Of a DNA stretch of 62,752 nt, positions 15,180 through 22,954 are shown piece after piece (the first letter of the stretch is position 1; the number at the start of each line of letters is the position of its first letter). The stretch is from Nocardiopsis sp. FR4 (GTDB taxonomy: Bacteria; Actinomycetota; Actinomycetes; Streptosporangiales; Streptosporangiaceae), in assembly GCF_009830945.1 (NCBI RefSeq), contig NZ_VWVV01000037.1, forward strand, positions 1 through 62,752, given 5' to 3'. The notes beneath the pieces were generated by a model. That model ran no database searches. It worked only from the letters and a program-made list of their open reading frames with translations, and had not been told where the DNA came from. A program made the position numbers and the translations under genes.

Positions 15180-16856
15180 CTACTCGCGCGGTCGCGCCGT
15201 GCCCTCGGCCGTGCGCCGGTCCTCGGCGCGCTGCTCCCTGGGCTCCCCGGGCCGGGGCTCGTTCGCCAGTGCCTTACCCAGGCCCCACACCATGAACAGC
15301 AGGATCACGGCGAAGGGAAGCCCGGTGACCACGGAGGCCGCCTGGAGGGCCGACAGGGCGTTCTCACCGCCCAGAACCAGCAGGATGAGGGTGACCGCGC
15401 CCTCGCTGATCGCCCAGAAGGCGCGCTGGGCCCGGAGCGGCTTGATGCCGCCGCCCCTGGTGAGCGTGTCCACGACCAGGGATCCTGAGTCGGAGGAGGT
15501 GATGAAGAAGACGGCGACCACGATGATCAGCAGGACGGCGATGACGCCTCCGACGGCCGGGGCCACGGGCAGCAGTTCCAGCAGGCGGAAGGCCCGGTCC
15601 TCCTCGGCGAGCGCGTTCAGGCCTCCGCCGCCGAACAGTTCGTAGTACAGCCCGGAGCCGCCGAACACGCCGAACCAGAGGATGGACACGGCGACGGGTG
15701 CGAACAGGGCGCCGATGACGAACTCGCGGATGGTGCGGCCGTAGGAGATGCGGGCCAGGAAGATGCCGACGAAGGGCGCCCAGGAGATCCACCAGCCCCA
15801 GTAGAAGATGCTCCACGCGGTGGTCCACTCGAAGGCCTGCTGGTCCACGCGCGGGCTGGGGAAGGACAGGCTCCACGGGATGAGGTTGTCCAGGTACTCG
15901 CCCGCGCCGGTGGTCACCATGCTGACGATCCACAGCTTGGGGCCCAGGGCGAAGACCGTGACCATCAGCAGGAACGCCAGCCACAGGTTGATGACGGACA
16001 GCCGGCGGATGCCCTTGTCGATGCCCGCGAGCACGCTGAGCAGGGCGACACCCGTGATCACGATGACGATGACCGACTGCACGGTGGCGTTGGCCGGGAT
16101 GCCGAAGACGTGGTTGAGCCCTCCGTTGATCTGGAGGGTGCCCAGGCCCAGCGACGTGGCCAGGCCGAAGATCGTGCCGAACACGGCCAGGATGTCCACG
16201 ATGTTGCCGACCCAGCCGAAGGCGCGGTCCCCCAGGAGGGGGTACAGCGCTGAGGCCGGTCGCAGGGGGAGGCCCCTGCGGAAGGCGAAGTAGCCCAGGG
16301 ACAGGCCCAGGGCGATGTAGATGGCCCAGGGGTGGAAGCTCCAGTGGAAGTAGCTCAGGGCCATGGCCTCACCCGCCGCCTCGGCCAGGGGCGGTGCGCC
16401 CTCGGGCGCGGTCAGGTCGGCCGAGCGGGGCGCGTGCAGGTGGTGGATGGGTTCGGAAACCCCCCAGAACACCAGGCCGATGCCCATACCGGTGGTGAAG
16501 AGCATGGCGAACCAGGCCAGTGTGCCGAACTCCGGGCGTGAGTCGTCGGGGCCGAGGCGGACCCCGCCGAACCGGCTGAGCATGAGGAAGACGGCCAGCA
16601 GGAGGAAGAACGTGGTGGCCAGGACGTAGATCCAGCCCAGGCGGGCGCCGATCCAGTCGCGGGTGGCCGTGGCCGCCTCCAGCATCGGCTCGGTGGCGAC
16701 GATGCCCAGGATGACGAAGGCGAGGATGACGACCCCGGAGACTCCGAAGACCGTGGGATTGGTGTTTTCTCGGATGTACTCGCGTAGGGATGAGATGGTG
16801 GCTCCTTCCCAGCCCCGAAGGGTTCCCAGCCCCTGAGGGATCCCGGAGGGACGCAT
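15180..16856 (-). CDS. BCCT-family betaine/choline-type transporter (start uncertain)
   Basis: A sodium-coupled compatible-solute transporter with about 12 membrane segments. The BCCT signature is in TM8 (FYWGWWISWAPFVG, then ARISYGRTIREF), with the aromatic-box Trp residues intact. The start is problematic: AAGGAG (16807-16802) stands five bases before the codon where family similarity begins (ISSLREYIREN), but that codon is ATC at 16796-16794, not ATG. The nearest in-frame ATG is at 16856 (558 residues) and has no clear Shine-Dalgarno. Either initiation is non-canonical, the upstream ATG is used, or the start was lost. Likely induced by osmotic stress, by family. Confidence 0.85.
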   Translation of the reverse strand: MRPSGIPQGLGTLRGWEGATISSLREYIRENTNPTVFGVSGVVILAFVILGIVATEPMLEAATATRDWIGARLGWIYVLATTFFLLLAVFLMLSRFGGVRLGPDDSRPEFGTLAWFAMLFTTGMGIGLVFWGVSEPIHHLHAPRSADLTAPEGAPPLAEAAGEAMALSYFHWSFHPWAIYIALGLSLGYFAFRRGLPLRPASALYPLLGDRAFGWVGNIVDILAVFGTIFGLATSLGLGTLQINGGLNHVFGIPANATVQSVIVIVITGVALLSVLAGIDKGIRRLSVINLWLAFLLMVTVFALGPKLWIVSMVTTGAGEYLDNLIPWSLSFPSPRVDQQAFEWTTAWSIFYWGWWISWAPFVGIFLARISYGRTIREFVIGALFAPVAVSILWFGVFGGSGLYYELFGGGGLNALAEEDRAFRLLELLPVAPAVGGVIAVLLIIVVAVFFITSSDSGSLVVDTLTRGGGIKPLRAQRAFWAISEGAVTLILLVLGGENALSALQAASVVTGLPFAVILLFMVWGLGKALANEPRPGEPREQRAEDRRTAEGTARPRE

Positions 16857-17171
16857 ACCCCGGGTCGGGGGAGATGGAAGGGCCGGTGCGGGCCCGGCCC
16901 ACGGACGTGTCCCGGAGGATGCTAGGGGCCGGAAGCGCTCCCAGGAAGCATTCGCGCAACCGTGGAGTGTTGGCTTACGAGCGGCGAAGACTGGTTTTAC
17001 CGTCTGTAACCGGGTAGAGACGTGTATGACCACTTTCAATGGCCCAAGACTGCTTATCGCCGCCCATAGCCGGGGGAGGAGGCTCGGATGAAGGTCCTGT
17101 CGCGCTCGGTCGGCGGAAGCGCGGGGAGGGAGTGACGTCCAGGGGGCGCGGCGCCGCTGCGTGCGCGGTGG
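16857..17171. other. 315-base region upstream of the first BCCT gene
   Basis: This is an AT-richer spacer between the BCCT gene and the MarR gene, both on the minus strand. It contains the 14-mer TTACCGTCTGTAAC (16997-17010), which recurs with two mismatches in front of the MMPL gene. I see no gene; short frames here have no family features. Confidence 0.5.
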
Positions 17172-17684
17172 TCAGTCCGCTGCCAGCAGGTCGAGGGTGG
17201 TGCCGACCCGGTCCAGCCAGTCCGTGATCGTGGCCAGCTCCTCCAGGGAGTAGTCGGCGTGCGCGGCGGTCATCGCCTCGCGCATTCCGGGCGCGGTGGA
17301 GGCGCCGACGCGTTCGGCGCCGGGGGTCAGCCTGACGGCCACCTTGCGCCGGTCCTCGGGATGGCGGGTGCGTTCGACCAGGCCGTGCGCCTCCAGGCGG
17401 TCGATCACCCCGGTCACCGAACCGGTCGACAGGCAAAGGTGGTCGGCGATCTCCCCGGGGGTGAGGGAACCGCTCACGCGCAGCAGCGTGTAGCACTGGA
17501 AGTCCGTGGGGTTCATCCCCGAGCGCTCCGCCATCCGGTGCAGCAGGCGGATGAGCCGTACGGCGAGTCGCTGCCCGTCGGTCTGGAGCGCATCGTAGAG
17601 TTCGGCCCGCGACCTGACCTCGGGATCCGCGCTCCGGCTCCCTCCGGGAGCGGAGGGAGAGGATGCGGCCGACGCGGTGTCCAT
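17172..17684 (-). CDS. MarR-family regulator divergent from crtE (CrtR-like)
   Basis: A 170-residue winged-helix MarR repressor. The recognition region is LTPGEIADHLCLSTGSVTGVIDRLEAHG and the wing is RTRHPEDRRKVAVRLT, with flanking dimerisation helices. The ATG at 17684 follows a GAGGGG site. It is transcribed away from crtE, 186 bases apart. In Corynebacterium glutamicum the MarR protein CrtR is likewise divergent from crtE and responds to GGPP, so a CrtR-type repressor of the carotenoid cluster is the best guess. Overlapping inverted repeats before crtE are the candidate site. The ligand is unknown. Confidence 0.88.
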   Translation of the reverse strand: MDTASAASSPSAPGGSRSADPEVRSRAELYDALQTDGQRLAVRLIRLLHRMAERSGMNPTDFQCYTLLRVSGSLTPGEIADHLCLSTGSVTGVIDRLEAHGLVERTRHPEDRRKVAVRLTPGAERVGASTAPGMREAMTAAHADYSLEELATITDWLDRVGTTLDLLAAD

Positions 17685-17803
17685 GGTTCCCCTCTCACCT
17701 CGCGGGACCGGTGACTTCGCCGGTCGTCCCTGGAAGTGTAGGCCGTCTTCCGGCGTCGCCGCCCGTCCAGGGAGGGGCCGGGGCGGGAGGGGCCGCACGG
17801 GGT

Positions 17804-17831
17804 TTGACCGCCTCAGAACGGGAACTAGTTT
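17804..17831 (+). promoter_or_regulatory. Predicted crtE promoter
   Basis: TTGACC (17804-17809) and TAGTTT (17826-17831) are separated by 16 bases, a good match to a housekeeping-type -35/-10 pair. Transcription would begin near 17838, just ahead of the inverted repeats that precede the crtE start. Confidence 0.5.
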
Positions 17832-17840
17832 GCTTACCAA

Positions 17841-17866
17841 GATTCATGGAATCCAAGGCTTTGGAT
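17841..17866. promoter_or_regulatory. Candidate MarR operator before crtE
   Basis: Two overlapping perfect inverted repeats: GATTC-ATG-GAATC (17841-17853) and ATCCAA-GGCT-TTGGAT (17851-17866). They lie between the predicted crtE start of transcription and its GTG at 17871, a position suited to repression by the divergent MarR protein. Confidence 0.55.
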
Positions 17867-17870
17867 CCGA

Positions 17871-19022
17871 GTGATCCGGGGAGCCACAGGGGAGGACGTC
17901 GTCAATCCCATCCTGAACACCCACACGCACCCCCGCCGCGAGGACACCGCGGGTGGAGACGGCGGTGCGGCCCTGGACGGCGTGCTGCGGGACTACCTCG
18001 AACGCAGGCTGGGCCAGGCCGAGGAGGTCGACGGGGAGTTCGCCCGCGAACTGGCCGGGATCACCGTCCGTTTCACGCTGGGCGGGGGCAAGCGGATGCG
18101 CCCCCGCCTGGCCTGGTGGGGGTGGCTCGCCGGAGGAGGGCCCGCCTCCGGCCCCACGGTCCGCTCCGCCCTCCAGGCCTGCGCCGCGGTGGAACTCGTC
18201 CAGACCTGCGCCCTCGTCCACGACGACGTGATGGACGGCTCCCCGACACGCAGGGGCCGTCCCTCGGTCCACGCCGACTACGCCGCCGAGCACCTGCGCG
18301 ACGGACTCGTCGGCAGCCCGCACCGCTACGGCGAGGCGCTCGCCGTGCTCGTGGGCGACCTGGCCCTGGTGTGGGCCGACGACATGCTGTGCGAGGCACT
18401 GCCGGACGTGCCCGAGCCCGTGCGGGCCAGGGCGGTGTGGCGGGACCTGCGCACCGAGATCATGGCCGGGCAGTTCCTCGACGTGCGCGCCCAGGCCCGC
18501 CGGGAGCGCACGGAGGAGGCGGCCCTGCGCGTGGACCTGCTCAAGACCGCCTCCTACAGCGTTGAGCGCCCCCTGCACCTGGGCGCGGTGATGGCCGGGG
18601 CCGGGCCCGCGGTCGTGGAGGCCCTGCGCGGCTACGGCCGGGATGTCGGCATCGCCTTCCAGCTGCGCGACGACCTGCTCGGCGTCTACGGCGACAGCGC
18701 ACGCACCGGCAAGCCGGTGGGTGAGGACATCCGGGAGGGGAAGTGCACACTGCTGCTGGTGACCGGGGTCCGCCTGGCGCGCGAACGCCGGGACCGCGCC
18801 GCGCTGGCGCTGCTCGACCGGGTGGGCCTGCCCGAGGAGGACGTGGACCCGGTGGAGGTGGCCGACGTCCTGGACCGTCTCGGCGCTCGCGACCTGGTCC
18901 GGAGCAGGTGCCGGGAGCTGGCCGGGCGGGGCGCCGCCCGGCTGGAGGGGCTGGACGCACCCGAGCCCGTCCTGCGGGGCCTGCGCGACCTGGCCGTCTC
19001 GACCGCCGAGGAGCCCTCATGA
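17871..19022 (+). CDS. crtE: Geranylgeranyl diphosphate synthase
   Basis: A 383-residue polyprenyl synthase that makes GGPP, the carotenoid precursor. The first Asp-rich motif is DDVMD at 118-122 (the common DDxxD) and the second is RDDLL near 266-270; GGGKRMRPRL at 71-80 binds the diphosphate. The GTG at 17871 is the only start codon I find in frame between the predicted promoter and the conserved region; its Shine-Dalgarno is weak. It opens the plus-strand operon crtE-crtI-crtB-Rieske. Its stop overlaps a possible crtI ATG at 19019. Repression by the adjacent MarR protein is likely. Confidence 0.95.
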   Translation: MIRGATGEDVVNPILNTHTHPRREDTAGGDGGAALDGVLRDYLERRLGQAEEVDGEFARELAGITVRFTLGGGKRMRPRLAWWGWLAGGGPASGPTVRSALQACAAVELVQTCALVHDDVMDGSPTRRGRPSVHADYAAEHLRDGLVGSPHRYGEALAVLVGDLALVWADDMLCEALPDVPEPVRARAVWRDLRTEIMAGQFLDVRAQARRERTEEAALRVDLLKTASYSVERPLHLGAVMAGAGPAVVEALRGYGRDVGIAFQLRDDLLGVYGDSARTGKPVGEDIREGKCTLLLVTGVRLARERRDRAALALLDRVGLPEEDVDPVEVADVLDRLGARDLVRSRCRELAGRGAARLEGLDAPEPVLRGLRDLAVSTAEEPS

Positions 19023-19072
19023 GGGGCCGTCGCCCGGGGAAGGTATCCGCCAGACCCGAGAGGAGCGCCACC

Positions 19073-20593
19073 GTGCCCGCATCCGAGACCTCCTCCACCC
19101 CCTCGTCGGGCGGACGCGATCCCGTGGTGGTCGTGGGCGCCGGGCTGTCCGGTCTGGCCTGCGCACTGCATCTGTTGGGCGCCGGACGCGAGGTCACCGT
19201 CGTCGAGCGCGAGACGTATCCGGGAGGACGCGCGGGGCGGCTCGACATGGACGGCTACCACGTCGACACCGGCCCCACCGTGCTCACCATGCCCGAACTG
19301 CTGGAGGAGGCCCTGGGCGCGGTCGGCGAGACGGTGGCCGACCGGCTCGACCTGGTGCCCCTGACCCCTGCGTACCACGCCCGCTTCGCCGACGGCTCGC
19401 GGATCGACGTGCACACCGACCGGGAGGCGATGGCCGCCGAGGTCGCCCGGGTGGCCGGGAGGCGCGAGGCAGAGGGTTACCTGCGGCTGCGGGACTGGCT
19501 CACCCGGCTGTACCGGGTGGAGATGCGCTCGTTCATCGACGCCCAGTTCGACTCGCCGCTGGACCTGGTGCGCCCGGACCTGTTCCGGCTCGCCGTGATG
19601 GGCGGGTTCGGCAGGCTGGCCCCGGCGGTGGGCCGCCGCGTACGCGACGAGCGGCTGCGCCGGATCTTCTCCTTCCAGGCGCTCTACGCCGGGGTGGCCC
19701 CGGAGAGCGCCCTGGCCGCCTACGCCGTCATCGCCTACATGGACACCGTCGCCGGGGTGTACTTCCCGAGGGGCGGGATGCGCGCGCTGGGCGACGCCCT
19801 GTCCGGGGCGTTCACCAAGGCGGGCGGGACGCTGCGCTACGGGCAGACCGTCTCCCGGCTCGAACGCGCGGGCGACCGGATCACCGCCGTGGTCACCGAG
19901 GGGGGCGAACGCCTGCCCTGCGACCAGGTGGTGCTCACCTGCGACCTGCCCGCCGCCCACCGACTGCTCGGCCACACGCCCCGGCGCCCGGTGGCGACCC
20001 GGTACTCTCCCTCGGCCGTCGTGCTGCACCTGGGCACCGACCGGACCTGGGAGGGGCTGGGCCACCACACCATCTCCTTCGGCGGTGAGTGGCGCCGCAC
20101 CTTCACCGAGATCATCCGCGAGGGCCGCACCATGAGCGACCCCTCCCTGCTCATCACCCAGCCCACGTACACCGACCCCGCGCTCGCCCCCGAGGGGCGC
20201 CACCTGCTCTACGTGCTCGCCCCCGCCCCCAACCTGGCCACGGGAGGCCGCATCGACTGGGAGCGGGAGGGGCCGCGCTACCGCGACCAGCTCGTCGGCG
20301 TGCTCCAGGAACGCGGCTTCGACGGACTGGACGCCTCCGTGCGCGCCGAGCACCTCGTCACGCCCGCGGACTGGGCACGGCAGGGGCTCGCGCACGGCAC
20401 GCCCTTCTCGTTGGCGCACACGTTCGCCCAGACCGGGCCCTTCCGGCCGCGCAACACCGTCCCGGGCGCCTCCAACGCCGTCCTGGCGGGGTGCGGGACC
20501 ACGCCGGGGGTCGGTCTGCCCACGGTGCTCATCTCGGGCAAGCTCGCCGCAGCCAAGGTGGTCCGGCGCACGGGAGGGGGTGGGCGCCGGTGA
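19073..20593 (+). CDS. crtI: Phytoene desaturase
   Basis: CrtI is an FAD-dependent desaturase/isomerase that converts phytoene to lycopene. The 506-residue product has the dinucleotide motif VVGAGLSGLACAL near residues 20-32, the following ERETYPGGRAG, and the C-terminal GCGTTPGVGLPTVLISGKLAA block. I chose the GTG at 19073 because AGGAG lies 8 bases upstream; an alternative ATG at 19019 overlaps the crtE stop (ATGA) and would add 18 residues. It overlaps crtB by 14 bases, so the three core genes are translationally coupled. Confidence 0.95.
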   Translation: MPASETSSTPSSGGRDPVVVVGAGLSGLACALHLLGAGREVTVVERETYPGGRAGRLDMDGYHVDTGPTVLTMPELLEEALGAVGETVADRLDLVPLTPAYHARFADGSRIDVHTDREAMAAEVARVAGRREAEGYLRLRDWLTRLYRVEMRSFIDAQFDSPLDLVRPDLFRLAVMGGFGRLAPAVGRRVRDERLRRIFSFQALYAGVAPESALAAYAVIAYMDTVAGVYFPRGGMRALGDALSGAFTKAGGTLRYGQTVSRLERAGDRITAVVTEGGERLPCDQVVLTCDLPAAHRLLGHTPRRPVATRYSPSAVVLHLGTDRTWEGLGHHTISFGGEWRRTFTEIIREGRTMSDPSLLITQPTYTDPALAPEGRHLLYVLAPAPNLATGGRIDWEREGPRYRDQLVGVLQERGFDGLDASVRAEHLVTPADWARQGLAHGTPFSLAHTFAQTGPFRPRNTVPGASNAVLAGCGTTPGVGLPTVLISGKLAAAKVVRRTGGGGRR

Positions 20594-21662
20594 GGTTGAG
20601 GGCGTCGAGGGAGCGGAAGCGGTTGAAGGGTTTGAGGCGGCTGAGGGGACCGATGGGGTTGAGGCGGTGATGGGGGTGATGAGTGCGGGAACCGCGGAAC
20701 TCGACGCCGCCGGGATCACCGGCCAGCCGCTGCGGGAGGCCTACCTGCGGTGCCGGGCCCTGCACGCCCACCACGGGCGCACGTACTACACGGCCACACG
20801 GGTCCTGCCGCCCGAGAACCGGCCCGGCGTGCACGCGCTGTACGGCTTCGCGCGGTGGGTGGACGACATCGTCGACGAGCCCTCCCCGGGTACGGGCGTG
20901 GAGGAGCAGGCGGCCTGCCTGGACGGGATCGGCGCCGACCTGGCCCGGGTCCTGGGCGGGGAGCGCGCGCACGACACCGGGAACGCGCCCGTGCTCAGCG
21001 CGCTGGCGCACACGGTGGACCGGTACGAACTGCCCCACGCCTACTTCACCGCGTTCATGGCCTCCATGCGCATGGACCTGACGGTCGGCGACTACCGCGA
21101 CCTGGACCACCTGCGCGAGTACATGTACGGCTCGGCGGCGGTCATCGGTCTGCAGGTGCTGCCGGTCCTGGGCACGGTGGCGCCCCGCGAGGAGGCCGCG
21201 CCGCACGCGGCCGCGCTGGGGGAGGCCTTCCAGCTCACCAACTTCCTGCGGGACGCGGCCGAGGACCTGCGGCGCGGCCGCGTCTACCTGCCCGGCGACG
21301 TGCTGGCGGCGCACGGTGTGGACCGGGAGCTGCTGGGGCGGTGCGCGCGGGAGCGCCGGTCCCACCCGCGGGTCCGCGACGCCATGGCTGACCTGGTGGA
21401 GGTGAACCAGGGCTTCTACCGGCGGGCCGAACCGGGCATCGCGATGCTCTCCCCGGTGGCGCGCCCGTGTGTCGCCACGGCCTTCCGTCTCTACCGCGCG
21501 ATCCTGGACGAGGTGCGCGCGGCCGAATACGACGTGTGGAGTGTCCGGCACCGCGTGTCGGACGCGCGCAAGGCCGCGGCGGCCGTCCCCGCCCTCGCCC
21601 GCTCACTGGTCGCACGCTCCCTGCGCGGCCGGGTGCCGCGCCCGCGTCCGCGCACCGGTTGA
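20580..21662 (+). CDS. crtB: Phytoene synthase with acidic repeat N-terminus
   Basis: CrtB condenses two GGPP to phytoene. The active-site motifs are YGFARWVDDIVDE (DDIVDE at 95-100 from the GTG) and NFLRDAAEDLRRGRVYLP. From the GTG at 20580, which sits on a purine-rich GGGAGGGG, the first ~35 residues are a low-complexity tract of GxVEG/AEG-type units not typical of the family. ATG codons at 20670 and 20679 would remove most of it. The family core begins around ITGQPLREAYLRCR. The gene overlaps the crtI end by 14 bases. Confidence 0.93.
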   Translation: MGAGEVEGVEGAEAVEGFEAAEGTDGVEAVMGVMSAGTAELDAAGITGQPLREAYLRCRALHAHHGRTYYTATRVLPPENRPGVHALYGFARWVDDIVDEPSPGTGVEEQAACLDGIGADLARVLGGERAHDTGNAPVLSALAHTVDRYELPHAYFTAFMASMRMDLTVGDYRDLDHLREYMYGSAAVIGLQVLPVLGTVAPREEAAPHAAALGEAFQLTNFLRDAAEDLRRGRVYLPGDVLAAHGVDRELLGRCARERRSHPRVRDAMADLVEVNQGFYRRAEPGIAMLSPVARPCVATAFRLYRAILDEVRAAEYDVWSVRHRVSDARKAAAAVPALARSLVARSLRGRVPRPRPRTG

Positions 21663-21695
21663 GGGCCCGACGCATTCGGAGGATGGAGGACTCCC

Positions 21696-22748
21696 GTGAC
21701 ACCGAACGACCCCCCGGCTGGTTCCGGGTCCGCTGCTGGCTCCCTGCCCGACCCCCGGCCGCGGCGCCTTCCCCTGCGCCGTATGCCCGCCACCACGTGG
21801 CGGGCCCAGGAACCGACGTGGAGGGAGGGTTCGCCCGCGATCATCGGGGCGGCCCTCAAGCGCGCGCTCGCCCGCCCCTCGGGCAACTGGTTCGTGCTGG
21901 CCGCGAGTGACGAGGTACGCGCGGACCGGCCCTTCGGGCGGGTCGTGGCGGGTACCGAGCTGGTGGCCTGGCGCACTCCGGACGGGAGGGCGCACGCGGG
22001 CCCGGGGGCCTGCCCGCACCTGGGCGCGCCGCTGTGCCGGGGAACGGTGGACTCCGGGAGGCTGGTGTGCCGCTGGCACGGGCTGTCCCTGGGAAAGGAG
22101 GGGTTTCCGGGCTGGGACCCCTACCCCGTGCACGACGACGGGGTGCTGGTGTGGGTTCGCCTGGACCGTGCCGGGGGAGAGGAACCCCTGGACGCCCCGG
22201 TGGTACCGGAGCGCCCCCGCCCGGAACGGAGCCTGACCGCCGTGGAGAGCATGGCCGGACGGTGCGAGCCCGAGGACGTGGTGGCCAACCGGCTCGACCC
22301 CTGGCACGGATCGTGGTTCCACCCCTACTCGTTCGTGGGGCTCAAGGTGACCGAGGTGCCCAAGGGAGCCGACCCGGATCCGGACCGGATGGTGGTCGAC
22401 GTGGGGTTCCGCGTCGCGGGCCGGTGGGGCGTCCCGGTGCGGGCGGAGTTCCGCTGCCCCGAACCGCGCACGGTCGTCATGCGCATCATCGAGGGCGAGG
22501 GGCTGGGCAGCGTCGTGGAGACGCACGCCACCCCGCTGGGCGTGGACGAACGGGGGGTCCCGCGTACGGCGGTCATCGAGGCGACCGTGGCCACGTCCGG
22601 GCGGACCGGGTTCGCGATCGCTCGCAGGGTGGCCGGGGCGGTGGTGCGCCCGGCGATGCGGATGGCCGCCCGGCGGCTGTGGAAGGACGACCTGGCCTAC
22701 GCCGAGCGCAGGTACCTGCTGCGGAGTACGGGGCGTTGGCCTGGTTAG
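21696..22748 (+). CDS. Rieske [2Fe-2S] protein of the carotenoid cluster (DUF5914-like)
   Basis: A 350-residue oxygenase-like protein. The N-terminal Rieske domain binds a 2Fe-2S cluster through C106, H108, C125 and H128 (CPH...CRWH). The C-terminal ~200 residues resemble the DUF5914 domain that accompanies Rieske proteins in actinobacterial crt clusters. I do not see a clear mononuclear-iron facial triad, although DPWHGSWFHPY holds candidate His residues. It is 33 bases after crtB and probably cotranscribed. A role in oxidative tailoring of the carotenoid is inferred from position. It stands where Streptomyces clusters carry crtV. Confidence 0.8.
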   Translation: MTPNDPPAGSGSAAGSLPDPRPRRLPLRRMPATTWRAQEPTWREGSPAIIGAALKRALARPSGNWFVLAASDEVRADRPFGRVVAGTELVAWRTPDGRAHAGPGACPHLGAPLCRGTVDSGRLVCRWHGLSLGKEGFPGWDPYPVHDDGVLVWVRLDRAGGEEPLDAPVVPERPRPERSLTAVESMAGRCEPEDVVANRLDPWHGSWFHPYSFVGLKVTEVPKGADPDPDRMVVDVGFRVAGRWGVPVRAEFRCPEPRTVVMRIIEGEGLGSVVETHATPLGVDERGVPRTAVIEATVATSGRTGFAIARRVAGAVVRPAMRMAARRLWKDDLAYAERRYLLRSTGRWPG

Positions 22749-22810
22749 CCGTCGCGGGGAGGGGGTGCGCCCGTGCGGCGGCGGGGTGGGGCCGGGTGCC
22801 GTCGGTGGTT

Positions 22811-22857
22811 CCACGGGTGGGGGCTGCCCTCGGGGGTCCCCCCGCCCCGACCCGTGG
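22811..22857. terminator. Imperfect hairpin between convergent crt operons
   Basis: Arms 22811-22824 and 22844-22857 pair over 14 bases with one mismatch, enclosing a GC-rich inner segment that can fold further. It lies between the ends of the Rieske gene (22748, plus) and crtU (22955, minus). Confidence 0.55.
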
Positions 22858-22954
22858 GGGCCGTCCCGCCCGCGCTCCGCGGACGCCGTGCCTGTCCCCT
22901 GCCTGTGGCGGAGGGTGTGCGGGGACCCCGGGATCCACGGGCGGCGGGGTTTCC

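Noticed and set aside
16991..17015. Sigma-B-like GTTT-N14-GGGTAG upstream of the first BCCT gene
   Set aside because: It is on the plus strand, pointing away from the minus-strand BCCT gene, with no plus-strand gene to serve.
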